A DNA stretch of 64,000 nucleotides from Smallanthus sonchifolius (lineage: Eukaryota > Streptophyta > Magnoliopsida > Asterales > Asteraceae). Every line of letters starts with the position of its first letter. Position 1 is the stretch's first letter. Under the pieces are notes generated by a model. It saw only the letters and a program-made list of their open reading frames with translations, made no database searches and was not told where the DNA came from. Location: positions 31,711,001 through 31,775,000 of the forward strand of contig CM042035.1 of the NCBI GenBank assembly GCA_023525975.1, given 5' to 3'. Positions 10,747 to 21,756 of this stretch are shown here, piece by piece. The translations under genes were made by a program, and so were the position numbers.

Positions 10747-11958
10747 GACTAAATTACAGAAAACAACCTTTAATTATATACTAAATTACACCCGTAGACC
10801 TTTATCTTCACTAATTACGCTAGACATCCTTTATCTAAATGGTTTGTATCAAATTATAACCTTTAGACTAACAGAGGTTAGATTTTTTCAGTTAGTTTTG
10901 TTTGTTTGTTCCTATCCATTTTTGTTTCCAGATCCACATACATTTGATAGAAACTTTGATTAATGTTTTTGCCGATAATTTGACTTAAAAGCAAGAAGAT
11001 AAGATTGAAGACAGTAGTATTGATTAGCATTATTCATGTTTAAAATTAGTTGCAATCACACAAAACGTGATTACGGTAATTTTTTAATGAAAAACGTGAT
11101 TACGTAAAAATAATTACGTAAAAAAAAGCACGCATGAAGTGTGATTATTTTAAATAAAATTGACATTTATGCCCTTTTTATCTGGACGAAGCTTTATTTT
11201 TTCAAAGTAATTACGTTTATACCACGACATTTCCCCAACCTTAGATCATATTAATCGGACAATTGGAGGCCCTTCGTACGCTTCGTACGATTTAGGCTCT
11301 TTGTACGATAACCGTCCATTATATATATATATATATTAATTTTCTAATCTATACTATATGATAAATAAATGTTTTGAGGGGACACTTGTCACTCACACAT
11401 TCAACCTTAATATTTTTTCCCCGCCTCTCTCTCCTATTAATTATACAAGTTTTTTAATTTTTTTTATAATTTTTGTCTCCCGTCTCTCTCTCTTATTAAT
11501 TATTCAAAAATTTTTATTTTTTTTATAGTTTTTGTTTCCTATTAAATAATAATGATTTTTAAAATTACTTTTATAAAACGTTTTTTATTTAAAAAAAATA
11601 GGTTTATTCATAAAATATTTTTATAATTTGAACATTTCTTCATTCTTTTCTATAAAATATTTTAAAAAAATAACTATATAACATTTTTAGAATTTACAAA
11701 TTTACATAGGAACTGATGTTTTATAACAAGTTGTATTTATTCAATATATGTAATACATGGGTTTTAACCTAGTATAAGAATGAAGGGTAAATTAGTCATT
11801 TAAATGCCATTTAACTGAAAAATCTAACTTCGATTAGTCTAAAGGTTATAACTTGATACAAACCATATAGATAAAGGGTGTCCAGTGTAATTAATGAAGA
11901 TTAAGGTCTGCGAGTGTAATTTGATATATACCTAAATGTTGTTTTATGTAATTTAGTC
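10747..11958 (+). mobile_element. MULE-1: non-autonomous Mutator-like element
   Basis: Terminal inverted repeats of about 150 bp: the left begins GACTAAATTAC and the right ends GTAATTTAGTC. The arms match with scattered differences across blocks such as CTTTATCTAAATGGTTTGTA. The perfect 9-bp target duplication CAACATTTA plus long TIRs is the Mutator-like signature. The interior has no transposase ORF, and its middle is occupied by a Helitron (11348-11772). A second copy with the same Helitron is at 49329-50312. Confidence 0.88.
11348..11772 (+). mobile_element. Helitron nested in MULE-1
   Basis: Starts TCTATACTATATG after an A (11347). It ends with a small hairpin (ATGTA/TACAT, about 11748-11758), a spacer and CTAG at 11769-11772 followed by T. 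The start resembles that of the Helitron-like element at 8451. No TIR or target duplication, as expected for Helitrons. Non-coding. Confidence 0.6.
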
Positions 11959-11967
11959 CAACATTTA

Positions 11968-12898
11968 CAAGTGGTTGGAACATTCTCCATATCATAGAAC
12001 CTATGATCAAAATAAAGGTAAATAGTTACAATGACACCAACTCAAAATCTCATACCATGGTTGTCTTGAGGTGCTCTTCCACATGCGATCGATGTCGTTT
12101 GGTCGGTAAAAAACAATCCTTAAACACCTTAACTAGTAAGGGTAAGTAGAGTATCGTATCCACGAGGAGTTTGTGGAAAGTGTTACTTTGTTACAGATAT
12201 TGAACAAACAGATATTCCTTTATTACCAAATGAAGTACTTTATCGCTGGTAGAGGTAGACGTCTCATAATGCTCCACTTAGAGTTGGGTTTAGATCTTAC
12301 TTGGATTCAACCAATGACGTCATTCCATTCATTGCATCTTCCATCTTCCCCAACATCTTCATCTTCGAACAAACCTGTTTAAAATAAGAATAAGCAAAAA
12401 AGAGATGAGTGTAAGAATCGGGTAATGATAAGGCGAACCATATATGGAGGATGCTACATTCATTTAACACTCTGTTTCAAGGGTCGTTAAAAAATTGATT
12501 AATTAAAAGTGTGTGAGTGTGTGTAAGTCGAATATGTACACAAACACACATAATTGTGTGTTAATTAACTGAACTTCTTCTCATCCTCTCCTTATTCGAG
12601 AGGTTACACAACCAGGGAGAGTTGTGAGAGAGATTCAAATAAAGAGACATATAAAGGTGGGGTGGTAGCGATCAGTGGTGATAGTGACGAGGTGGTGGTG
12701 CAAGGTTGTGGTTCACGACAATGACAAGGTGAGACATGGTGGAGGCGACTATAATGGTGGTCGAAGCTAGCGGATCAAGGTGGTTCAGAGTGGTGATGAT
12801 CATCAAATTTGATAGAAGAGAAAGCGAGGTGGTAGGACTATGTGGGAAATCGAACAGGGCTATGGTGCATGTGGTGTGCGAACGAGAGACTGTGCAAG
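11968..12898. other. interval without recognised genes
   Basis: No credible gene. It contains GT/TG-rich low complexity near 12510-12550 and GGTGG-rich sequence near 12655-12800. ORFs at 12173-12382 and 12736-13059 show no recognisable motif, and the second runs into an LTR fragment, so I do not call them. Confidence 0.5.
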
Positions 12899-13160
12899 TG
12901 TCACACCCCGGGCGGCGGCGGATTACACACCGGGGCTGGCGTGGCTGTTCAAAAGCACATGATCAACTATTAACGCGTTACTATAATTATTCATCAAAAT
13001 TAAATATTTATTACAAAGAGAAATTAAAAAATATTGTTCATAACATAGCAAAATTTTAAATTTATTATTGCTGGTCCATAGCCCTATGTGATCAAGCATG
13101 GTCTTCAAACAAGTGCACCTAAAACATGTATGTAAATGTTAACTACAAGTAGTTGGTGAG
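12899..13160 (-). repeat. LTR-C fragment (Tekay-type LTR, 3' end), interrupted by gypsy-A
   Basis: Begins TGTCACACCCCG, the reverse complement of the GGGGTGTGACA end seen in gypsy-B and gypsy-D LTRs, so it lies on the minus strand. Bases 13083-13160 match 47045-47120 closely (CCCTATGTGATCAAGCATGG, GTAGTTGGTGAG). The fragment stops at GGTGAG where gypsy-A begins; at 47120 the same sequence continues uninterrupted. Confidence 0.75.
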
Positions 13161-13439
13161 TGTAACATCCCAAACTTCTAAATATAAGTAGGGACACGTG
13201 TCGGCTAAGAAATGCGACGCTAGAACGTAACCGAACGCGAAAATGGGAAGACTATTCGCCCGGAAATAGCCCAAAACTTCGCGTAAACATATCTCGAGCT
13301 AGAAAAAGAGTTACGGGAGCCATAATATATGAAAATTGGTGTGTTTCCACAAGGAGAATATGAAAATAAGGTATGTTGGACCGATATCCTAAGCATAATG
13401 GTCGAGAGGCTTTGACAGGTGTTTTGATGACTTAGCACT

Positions 13440-13700
13440 CACGTCGGACCGATATGGTTTCCAGGTCGGTCCGACATCTGGAAGTCGGACCGATATGGTT
13501 TCCACGTCGGTCCGACATCTGGACGTCGGACCGATATGATTTACACGTCGGTCCGATATGGAGACGTCGGACCGATATGAATTACACGTCGGTCCGATAT
13601 GTGCCGCAAAAGCAAAAAAAGAGGTTTTGATGCGTGTCACCGACTTCAGCCGAAATCGGACCGACTTGGCATGACATGTTGGTCCGACATGGACCTCCAA
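13440..13700 (+). repeat. gypsy-A LTR palindromic word array (TCGG[A/T]CCGA)
   Basis: Alternating TCGGACCGA and TCGGTCCGA, each the reverse complement of the other, recur between 13443 and about 13600, joined by ATATGGTTTCC, CATCTGGA or similar. Variant copies follow near 13656 and 13681. The matching array in the 3' LTR is at about 24366-24580. The array also creates a chance minus-strand ORF (13389-13763). Confidence 0.9.
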
Positions 13701-14029
13701 ACAGCCTATATATAGATTCTCAAGGCTATTCAATTGGAGACACAACACACACCAACACCACACACTCTCTAAGAAGGGTTAAGGAACTATTGCGGCGCGT
13801 TTGAGTGCGAGTACGGTAGGCTACGAGTGTGGTTCGAGTTCGAAGAAGCATTTAAAGTGAGGAACGAACTTAGGAAACGACCCGAGACTATCGTAAGTAC
13901 ACTGGACCCGTACCTTAGATAAATGTTTATAGGAATTATGTGATTATGTGTTAGGTGCTATATGTGGAACTAAGGTACGGGGTAATGGGAATTAGTTTAA
14001 ACACTAAACGGGAATAATGGAGTAGCTAC

Positions 14030-15760
14030 GACGTATACAAGGGGTGGTGGATACGTCGCTGGTACTTCCTATATATAAATCTCTTGGTGCTTCGTGGTGA
14101 AACCATTATGAATATTTAGGGGGTATAGACTAAAAGATAATAATGAAAATATAGTAAACGAACGGGAGATGTTCTGACCGGTATGTAGTTATCTGAAAAA
14201 CGAAATGTTTTGTTTAAGAAAAGAGTGGTGTATAAATCTCTCCTACACCCGTCACTCTTTCTTAGGAACATCTCTGTTGGAGGTACTACTCTGAAAGGAT
14301 AATCACCCCAGTTTACAATATAGAATTAATTACACGGATGGCCCTTATGGTTTACTCAGATTTCACTTTTGGCCCCTGGGAATGCTAAACTACAACTTTG
14401 GCCCAATAGTTTGCACGAATGTAACCAGTTTAGCCCCTGAGCAGTTAACCTTTTCAGTTAAGTGCATGTGAAATGACTAAAACACCCCTAATAATAATAA
14501 AAATATTGAAAACATAAATTTAAATTTTAAAAACAATATCTTGTGTGGTTGGGTCTTGCCGAAAAAGTTGAACACATGTGGTATACTGGAGAAGACAACC
14601 GTACGACTCTGACAGTTGGTATTTTAGATGAGAATCGTCATCATCATCAAGTTCGTTCTTCCGACACACAGTGTTGCTCGTTTCTCCGGCGAGGGGTTGG
14701 ACATGTTGCAACTGCAGTTGGTGGTTTAATCGACTTGATGGAAAGGAAGGGGGGGGGTTAAGGTTTTCATTTGTTGGGCCCCACTGAATTAAGATATTAT
14801 TTAAAAAAATTATTTTTTTAATATTATATTTTTATTATTAGGGGTGTTTTAGTCATTTCACATGCACTTAGCTGAAAAAGTTAACTGACATCCAACTCAG
14901 GGGCCAAACTTGTTATGTTCGGGCAAACTATTGGGTCAAAGTTGTAGATAGCATTCCCAAGGGCCAAAAGTGAAATTTGAGTAAACCACAGGGGCCATCC
15001 GTGTAATTAGTTCTACAATATATGATAAGTACGAATAAGGGAAGGCTTAATTCTAAATAAAGGAATATCTGTGACGTATTAAAGAGGTGGTGGATACGCC
15101 GTTGGTACTTCATATATATAAACCTCTTTAATACATCATAGAGAGACCTTTGTGAGGAATTGGGACAAGAATGGTATAAAAGCATGAGGAAGTCATGCTA
15201 TTAAATAAATGATGAAAAACGCTTAATCTTAAGCAAAGGAGTATTCATGAGATGTTAAAGGGGTGGTCGATACGCCGCTGATACTTCCTATATATAAACC
15301 TATTTAACATAACATGACGAAACCTTTGTAAGGGATTAGTGCAAGAGTTAATATAAAAGCATAAAGAGATCATGCTACTAAATGAGAATTAGATGGGTAA
15401 AGCTTAATTCTAAGTAAATGAGTACTCATGGGACGTTAAAGGGGTTGTGGATACGCCGCTAGTACTTCCTATATTTAAACCTCTTTAACGTAACATGGAG
15501 AAACCTTTATAAGGAATTAGAGCAGGGATGAATATGAAAGTATGACAAGAGATCATGCTATATGTGCAAATATGCAATGTGTGATAAATACGAATATGTG
15601 AATGCATGATAGAGGATCATGCTATATGTGTAAATATGAATGTACGATGAAAACGAGTCTAAGTCTTAAAATGGAATAATGGAGCACTCATGAAGTGTTA
15701 AAGGGGTGGTGGATACGCTGCTGGTACTTCCTATATATAAGCCTCTTTAGTAGATCATGG
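14030..15760 (+). repeat. serial hairpin units in gypsy-A LTR
   Basis: At least five units at about 14030, 15076, 15252, 15433 and 15697. Each has a conserved 40-base loop (GGTGGTGGATACGCCGCTGG ... TATATATAA) between complementary arms. The arm sequences differ from unit to unit but stay paired: GTATTAAAGAGGT/ACCTCTTTAATAC, ATGTTAAA/TTTAACAT, ACGTTAAA/TTTAACGT. A related hairpin with other arms is at 14166-14274 (GAGATGTTC/GAACATCTC). The same units occur in the copies at 18480-19470 and 24905-25930. Confidence 0.88.
14323..15013 (+). mobile_element. MULE-2: Mutator-like element in gypsy-A 5' LTR
   Basis: Flanked by a perfect 9-bp duplication TACAATATA (14314-14322 and 15014-15022). Long inverted repeats begin GAATTAATTACACGG and end CCGTGTAATTAGTTC, and continue through GGCCC-rich blocks for about 150 bp. 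The 3' LTR copy reads straight through the site near 25192. The interior (about 14540-14760) has higher GC and could be captured host sequence, but I recognise no gene. The longest ORFs there are 72 and 63 residues. Confidence 0.88.
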
Positions 15761-16229
15761 GGATACATTGGGAGGTTGTGAGTCTATGATACTCAAGATC
15801 CTAATGTAATGAGATGTCTAGCCTACGGGGCGTGTCTCAATAAGAAATGAATGAATGGAATGAGATGTCCACCCTATGGGGCGGGTCTCAATAAAATATG
15901 GAAGAGACGTCCAGCCTACAGGGCAAGTCTCAGATAAAAACTCGGACTGGAGGTACGTCCGAAGATGGTCGCGAGGGACATGAAAATATACGAATGACAT
16001 GACCGGAGGTACGTACAGAGATGGTCACGGGGGCGCCGAGAGCCTGGGAAACTTGAACAATGATAAGAACCTAAAGTGTTCATAATAAAATAAACGATGC
16101 AGTGTACTTACTTAGCGTAAGCTAATCCAAAAACATTTTCCAAACACTGCAGGTTAAGAGAATGTGGAATGAGGCTTCCTTAGGATGTGGCTGATCGGAG
16201 TTGAAGAATCTCTATGTTACATGATGTAA

Positions 16230-16703
16230 GTTTTTTATTCTCGGTTTGAAGTTTATTTTCTTTAAAAAAACTAAATAGATGGAAGGGACAATATATAAAA
16301 GACAAAAAAAACATACATAACCTAAAACTTATAAAGTAGAGGGTAAATACAATGGTAAATAAAGTAAAATTTTAGTCCAAAACTTGTCCTTGAAAACAAA
16401 TGAACTTAAAAAATCAAAACATCATACTTCAAATATAACACATATAACACATAACACACACACACACACACACACATATATATTAGTTATTTAGACGAGC
16501 CAATGAGCCGAGGCACGAGCCGAGCCAATGAGCCGAGGCACAAACCGAGCCAGAGCCAGAGCCGAACCAAGCCAACCCTAGCTCGAGCTCGGTTCGATTA
16601 CAATTCGAGCCAGCTCGGCTAGACTCGTTTAGATCCGAGCTTTTATCGAGCCGAGCTTTTTCCGAGCAATCTTCGAGCGAGCCATGAGCTTTTTGAACAG
16701 CCC
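16230..16703. other. unclassified insert replacing the end of the gypsy-A 5' LTR
   Basis: Begins where the other LTR copies diverge and stops at a primer-binding-site remnant. The left half is AT-rich with a (CA)n run at about 16455-16475. The right half is built from GAGCCGAGC- and GAGCTCGG-type words in both orientations (16495-16700), ending GAACAGCCCT. The word style suggests a DNA transposon fragment, but no terminal repeats or target duplication were found. Confidence 0.4.
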
Positions 16704-17216
16704 TATCAGAGCATGGTTTGAGAGATTTAAGTATCAAAAGGGGGTACTTAAACTCAAACCATAAGTGCTCATGATATAAATAGGGATTCAATCCGAGGCC
16801 GTCCAAGGAAGCAAGTATGTTAAATTACAGTGCTTAAAATATAAAAGTGTGAGTATACGTGGGCAGAAGTTTGTATGAGATAAGCTCCATATGGTAGTTG
16901 GGAGTATCAGGATGGTAATATACATTACCTCATACCTGGCCAGTATGAGAGTTAATGCATGTGACCATCATGATATCGCAAACATCATATGATAACTTAT
17001 GTCAGCAGATAGTAAGCCGGAAATGTGTATATGTATGATTAAGATACATGACTGAATGTATATATGCATATGTGTGAATGTATTAATACGAGCCTTACAT
17101 AAAACCCATAATGCTTAAGTAGGGTTAGAATAGTATGAGGCCTGTAAATATCAAACCCTAAACTATAATTAGGGCGAACGAACGAGCGATTAAATGAAAC
17201 TCGTGTATCAGCAACG
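16704..17216 (+). other. gypsy-A primer-binding-site remnant and leader
   Basis: TATCAGAGC at 16704-16712 followed by ATGGTTTGAG resembles the initiator-Met tRNA primer site (TGGTATCAGAGC) with its first bases lost to the neighbouring insert. About 500 bp of leader without a supportable gene follow, up to the gag ATG at 17217. Confidence 0.6.
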
Positions 17217-17847
17217 ATGGCTGAACGTCAGAACAACGAAGTACTCGACGAAGGGAGTCATAGGAGAGCTGCATCTCCGCTTCACAATGAGAACAAAGTA
17301 GAACAAATTTCAGAGAATATTCAAAGACATATTGCGTTAGAGGTAGGGAAGGCTTTCGATGCAGACCTCCTAATTATGCAAGCTGAATTACAAAGTTCAC
17401 TAGAAAGCTGGTTCGAAAACCATAGAAATATAGGGAAATCCCATAACGGAAAGGATGGAAATTCTAAATCGACTTGATGCACGTATAAGGACTTTATAAC
17501 CTGCAAACCACTAGAGTTTAAGGGAGCTATTAATCCCTTAGAAAGTCAAAGGTGGATAGCTGCAATGGAAACAACCTTCGATACTTTTCATTCCGGTAAG
17601 GAGGACGAGGTAACCTTTGCCACCAACCAATTGAAAGAGAGAGCCGACGATTGGTGGGGCGTAGTAAAGAGAGAAAAAGGTCGAGATAAGATCAAAGAAA
17701 TGAAGTGGGAAGAATTCAAGGAAATCTTTCTAAAGCATTATTGCCCAAGAGCGGCAATAGACAGAATCACTGAGGAGTTCCTTCAACTCCGTCAAACAAA
17801 CGAATCCATGGAAGAGATTACTAACATTTTCTTCGATAAAGCCAGAT
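17217..17847 (+). pseudogene. gypsy-A gag, N-terminal part
   Basis: Gag forms the particle that packages element RNA. From ATG 17217 the frame is interrupted by TGA at 17475-17477, then continues in frame as a retrotransposon gag domain: CTYKDFITCKP, FATNQLKERADDWWG, KEIFLKHYCPRAAIDRI, LRQTNESMEEIT. The N-terminal 86 residues are charged and helical-looking. The gene stops mid-domain at 17847, where a reversed solo LTR is inserted. It resumes in the same frame at 20102, because the insertion duplicated CAGAT exactly. Confidence 0.85.
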
Positions 17848-20096
17848 TGAAACACCCTACTTTTACTACATTAATTTATCAGAGTTTATTGTGGAAAACG
17901 GTCCCAGATTTTTCAAAACCTTGTCACTAAAGTGACATAGGTATATTTTATTATAAATATTGTTTTTACATAAAATATTACATCATGTAACACAGGGATT
18001 CTTCAACTCCGATCAGCCACGTCCTCAGGAAGCCTTATTCCACATGCTCTTAACTTGTAGTGTTTGGAAAACGTTTTTGGATTAGCTTACGCTAAGTAAG
18101 TACACTGCATCGTTCATTTTATTATGAACCCTTTAGGTTCTTATTATTCAAGTTTCCCAGGCCCTCGGCGCCCCCGTGACCATCTCCGGACGTACCTCCG
18201 GTCACGTCATTCGTATATTTTAATGGGTGTGCTAACCCCCTCGCGGCCATCTTTGGATGTCCCTCCGATCCGAGTTTTATATCAGAACATCTCCTTTCCA
18301 TTCATTCATTGAGACCCGCCCCGTAGGCTGGACATCTCATTCCATTCATTCATTTCTTATTGAGACCCGCCCAATAGGCTTGACAACTTATTACATTTGG
18401 ACCTTGAGTATCATAAACTCATAGCCTCCCAATGTATTCCCAACCAGTCCTCACCTTAAAACTTCCTAACGGTTTTCCCATAATGTACTAAAGAGGTTTA
18501 TATAGGAAGTACCAGCGGCGTATCCACCACCCCTTTAACACTTCATGAGTACTCCGTTATTCCATTTTAAGACTTAGACTAGTTTCCATCACACATTCGT
18601 ATTTACACATATAGCATTATCATCTATCATGCATTCACATATTCATATTTTAACACACATTGCATATTCAGACATATAGTATGATCTCTTGTCATACTTT
18701 CATATTTATCCCTGCTCTAATTCCTTATAAAGGTTTCTCCATTTTACGTTAAAGAGATTTATATATAGGAAGTACCAGCGGCGTATCCACCACCTCTTTA
18801 ACGTCCCATGAATACTCCTTTACTTAGAATTAAGCTTTCTCATTTAGTAGCATCATCTCTTTATGCTTTTATCTTAACTCTTGCTCTAATCTCTTACAAA
18901 GGTTTCGTCACGTTATGTTAAAAAGGTTTATATATAGAAGTACCAGCGACATATCCACCACCCCTTTAACATCTCATGAATACTCCTTTGCTTAAGATTA
19001 AGCGTTTCTCATCATTTATTTGATAGCATGACTTCCTCATGCTTTTATCCCGTTCTTATCCTAATTCCTCATAAAGGCGTCTCTGTGATGTATTAATGAG
19101 ATTTATATATAGGGTGTACCAGCGGCGTACCCACCACCCCTATAATACATCACATATATTCCTTTATTTAGAATTAAGCCATCCCTTATTCATACTTATC
19201 ATATATTGTAAACCGGGGTGATTATCCTTCCAGAGTAGTACCTCCAACAGAGATGTTCCCAGGAAAGAGTGACGGGTCTAGGAGAGATTTATACACCACT
19301 CTTTCCTTAGACAGAACATTCCGTTTGTCAGATAACTACATACCAGTTGGATGTTCTCCTGTACGTTTACTATATTTCATTATCATTTATTAGTCTATAC
19401 CCCTAAACTTTCATAATGGAAGTACCAGCGGCGCTTCCACTACCCCTTGGATACGTCGCGACTACTCCATTATTCCCATTTAGTGTTTAGACTAATCCGT
19501 CATTACCCCGTACCTTAGTTCCACACATAGCACATAACACATAATTACATAATTCATATAAACATTTATCTAAGGTACGGGTCCAATGTACTTACGATAG
19601 TCTCGAGTTATTTCCTACACTCGTTCCTCGCTTAAACGTCTCTCCGGATCCGAACCGCACTCGTAGCATACCGCACTCGTAATTGTTGTGCTTGCCCTGC
19701 CTCGGTTTGCGTGTGTGTATGAAAGTGGTGGTATTGGTGTGTGGTTGTGCTTCCAAAAGTGAACGACAAGTGCAACTATTTATAGGGTGAAACTGTCACC
19801 CGTAGCAGACCGCTAAGCAAGGGGTAGCGGTCCGCTACCGCCTCTTGTCAGCCGTCTTTCTTGCTTGCTACGTAACGGAGTGCTATGGCTTTGGGTAGCG
19901 GTCCGCTACCCAATCCAGACCAGCGAGTCACCATCCACGTGTCCTTTGCTCGTTTCCTGTGCCCTTTGCGGCTAGCGGGCCGTTATTAGTTTGGTAGCGG
20001 TCCGCTACCACCTCCATTTCCAATTTCCTTTTGTTTTAGTCGTTTAACTTTGGAACTATCCTGGACTTTTATTTCTTAAAATTTTGGGATGTTACA
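17848..20096 (-). repeat. solo LTR of the gypsy-A family inside gypsy-A gag
   Basis: On the minus strand it starts TGTAACATCCC and ends TAGGGTGTTTCA. CAGAT at 17843-17847 and 20097-20101 is a perfect 5-bp target duplication. The 2249-bp body matches gypsy-A LTRs in the hairpin units but carries different palindromic words near its TATA box. No internal region is present, so it arose by LTR-LTR recombination. It shows the true LTR end, which both gypsy-A LTRs have lost. Confidence 0.92.
19805..20010 (-). repeat. solo LTR word cluster (TAGCGGTCCGCTA)
   Basis: TAGCGGTCCGCTA, an odd palindrome with arms AGCGG and CCGCT, occurs at about 19827, 19898 and 20000, with degenerate copies (GCAGACCGCTA, CTAGCGGGCCG) between. 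A TATA-like box lies just downstream on the minus strand (19776-19784). At the same position gypsy-A LTRs carry TCGG[A/T]CCGA instead. Confidence 0.85.
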
Positions 20097-20101
20097 CAGA
20101 T

Positions 20102-20708
20102 TCTGTCCCGCATTATTAACAACTCCTGAGATGTGGATGACCCGATACCATCTCGTTCTGAAAACAGAAATTAGAGAGTTCATTCATCCATCCAAGTGCG
20201 CGAACTTGGAAGAAATGATTGATTGGGCACGAGGACGAGAAACAGAGCTCAAGAGACAGGAAGAAGAGGACAGGAAGAGGAAATGAGAAGATTATCCATC
20301 TCCTATGCCTCTTAGGAGAATTAAATTTAGAAAACCTGATAGTGATTCCTCTTAAAAAAATGAAATAAGCGACGGTGAAGTCTGTGGAAGGAGGCATCCT
20401 GGAGAATGCAGATTCAAGACACTAAATTGTAGCAAATGCGGAAAGGTTGGACACACTGCAATACAGTGTATGACTTCAACTATACTACGTTACACTTGTT
20501 ACAAGCCGGGACATTTCAGCAGAGAATGTCCTGAACTACGGGCTGAGAAGGCCGGTGAAGGGCCAAGGGTAAGAGACAATGAAATCAAAAGAATCGAGGC
20601 TCCGAAACCAAGAGGTAGGGCTTCCCAGATTACGACCGAGGAAGCAAAAGATGTCTCTGACATCGTATCAGGTATCTTCCTCTTGAATTCCCTACCTGCT
20701 TGTGTTTA
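20102..20708 (+). pseudogene. gypsy-A gag, C-terminal part with zinc knuckles
   Basis: Continues the gag domain after the solo LTR (TPEMWMTRYHLVLKTEIREF), then a basic Arg/Glu-rich segment ending at a TGA (20284-20286). Nucleocapsid knuckles follow: an intact C-x2-C-x4-H-x4-C (CSKCGKVGHTAIQC, about 20428-20469), then a second one with part of its first Cys pair lost (CYKPGHFSREC, about 20498-20530). The last ORF ends at 20709. Confidence 0.8.
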
Positions 20709-21680
20709 AATCAATACAGAGGCTAGTCGATTATCTATTTCATTAATATCCAAGAAACTTCAATGAAGTAAGTTGGATAGGACGTTAGAAGTTAAAAATG
20801 TGAGTGATAGAGACCGCTTAGTAACCAAAATATGTTAAGATTTCTAACTACTAATAGAAAGAGAAGACTATCTCGTCAAGAATTCAATATGAACGTTAAA
20901 GTGGACTAGTTATCTTAGCATACTATGCCGATTAGATACGATCGGAAAAAAAGTGCGAGTCATGATGTTTGCAGAAAAGGAAGTTAGTGTCACCAGCGAA
21001 CGGCGAAACCATATTACATTATGTACAATGGCTAATATAAATAGCTATGTGACAAGGTCACCAAGCCTTCATAGCTTATACAGCCGATGTGAAGTTAAAG
21101 GAAAAGAACTAAAGCAAGTTCTAAACTCCCAGGAGAATTCCAGACGATCTTTCGGATATTCCATCTGAGAGAGATCAAATTCGACTTAATTCCTGAAGCT
21201 AAGCCAATGACTAAGGTCCATTACCAATTAGAACTTACTTGAATGAAGGAATTAGTGTCACTACGAGAATCGTTAGGCAAGAGATACAGACCAATATAAT
21301 TCCAATAAGGAGATTATGTTTTATGTCTCATTGGAAAGGTCTAATCCGACTTAAGACATGTGGCAAGATAAGTCCATGATTCATTGGTCCTTTTAAGGAT
21401 CATTAAACAAGTCTGAAAAGCAACTTGTCAACTAAAGCTACCTAAGGAACCGAAACACGTTCCACATCTATAGAAATGTATAGCAGACAAGACTGCTTAA
21501 GTACTTTTGAAAGAAAAAGAGATTGACGAAAAAATGACTTATGTCAAAGAACCTGTGAAAATTCTAAACACTAAGCAGATAGTTGAATAGGAGGAACACG
21601 GGTCAGAGATGACCTGGGAAAACATGGAAGGAACGGGAAAGACTTATCCTAAGGACTAACATGTTTCAAGGACGAAACCT
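20709..21680 (+). pseudogene. gypsy-A pol remnant with large internal deletion
   Basis: The start matches retropepsin, but the active-site motif D-[ST]-G reads N-T-E (in INTEASRL, about 20711-20734), which would abolish protease. After many stops a pre-RT trace (LREELLGKRYRPI, near 21260) is followed almost at once by integrase C-terminal sequence (KATCQLKLPKEPKHV, near 21415-21460) and a chromodomain-like tail (about 21500-21660). RT, RNase H and the integrase core are missing. The ORF at 20953-21168 is a fragment of this. Confidence 0.7.
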
Positions 21681-21704
21681 AAATTAAGGGGGGGGGGGGG
21701 GAGT
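21681..21704 (+). promoter_or_regulatory. gypsy-A polypurine tract
   Basis: AAATTAA followed by a run of Gs (21688-21701) and AGT, just before the LTR start TGTAACATCC at 21705. The G run is unusually long and probably expanded by slippage. Confidence 0.85.
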
Positions 21705-21756
21705 TGTAACATCCAAAACTTCTAAATATAAGTTGGGACACATGTCGGCTAAGAAA

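Larger units (their letters stand above)
13161..16229 (+). repeat. gypsy-A 5' LTR
   Basis: Starts TGTAACATCCC and matches 21705-26410, after subtracting nested insertions, to ATGATGTAA at 16229, where an insert replaces its end. It holds the word array 13440-13700, a TATA-like CTATATATAG at 13706-13715, a MULE, and a series of hairpin units (14030-15760). Confidence 0.9.

Noticed and set aside
12736..13059. 107-residue coding ORF
   Set aside because: It crosses into LTR-C at 12899 and has no recognisable domain.
13389..13763. 124-residue minus-strand ORF with repeated VGPTWKPYRSD-type units
   Set aside because: It is a translation of the palindromic word array in the LTR; frame and length are by-products of the array, and the 3' LTR version is shorter and altered.
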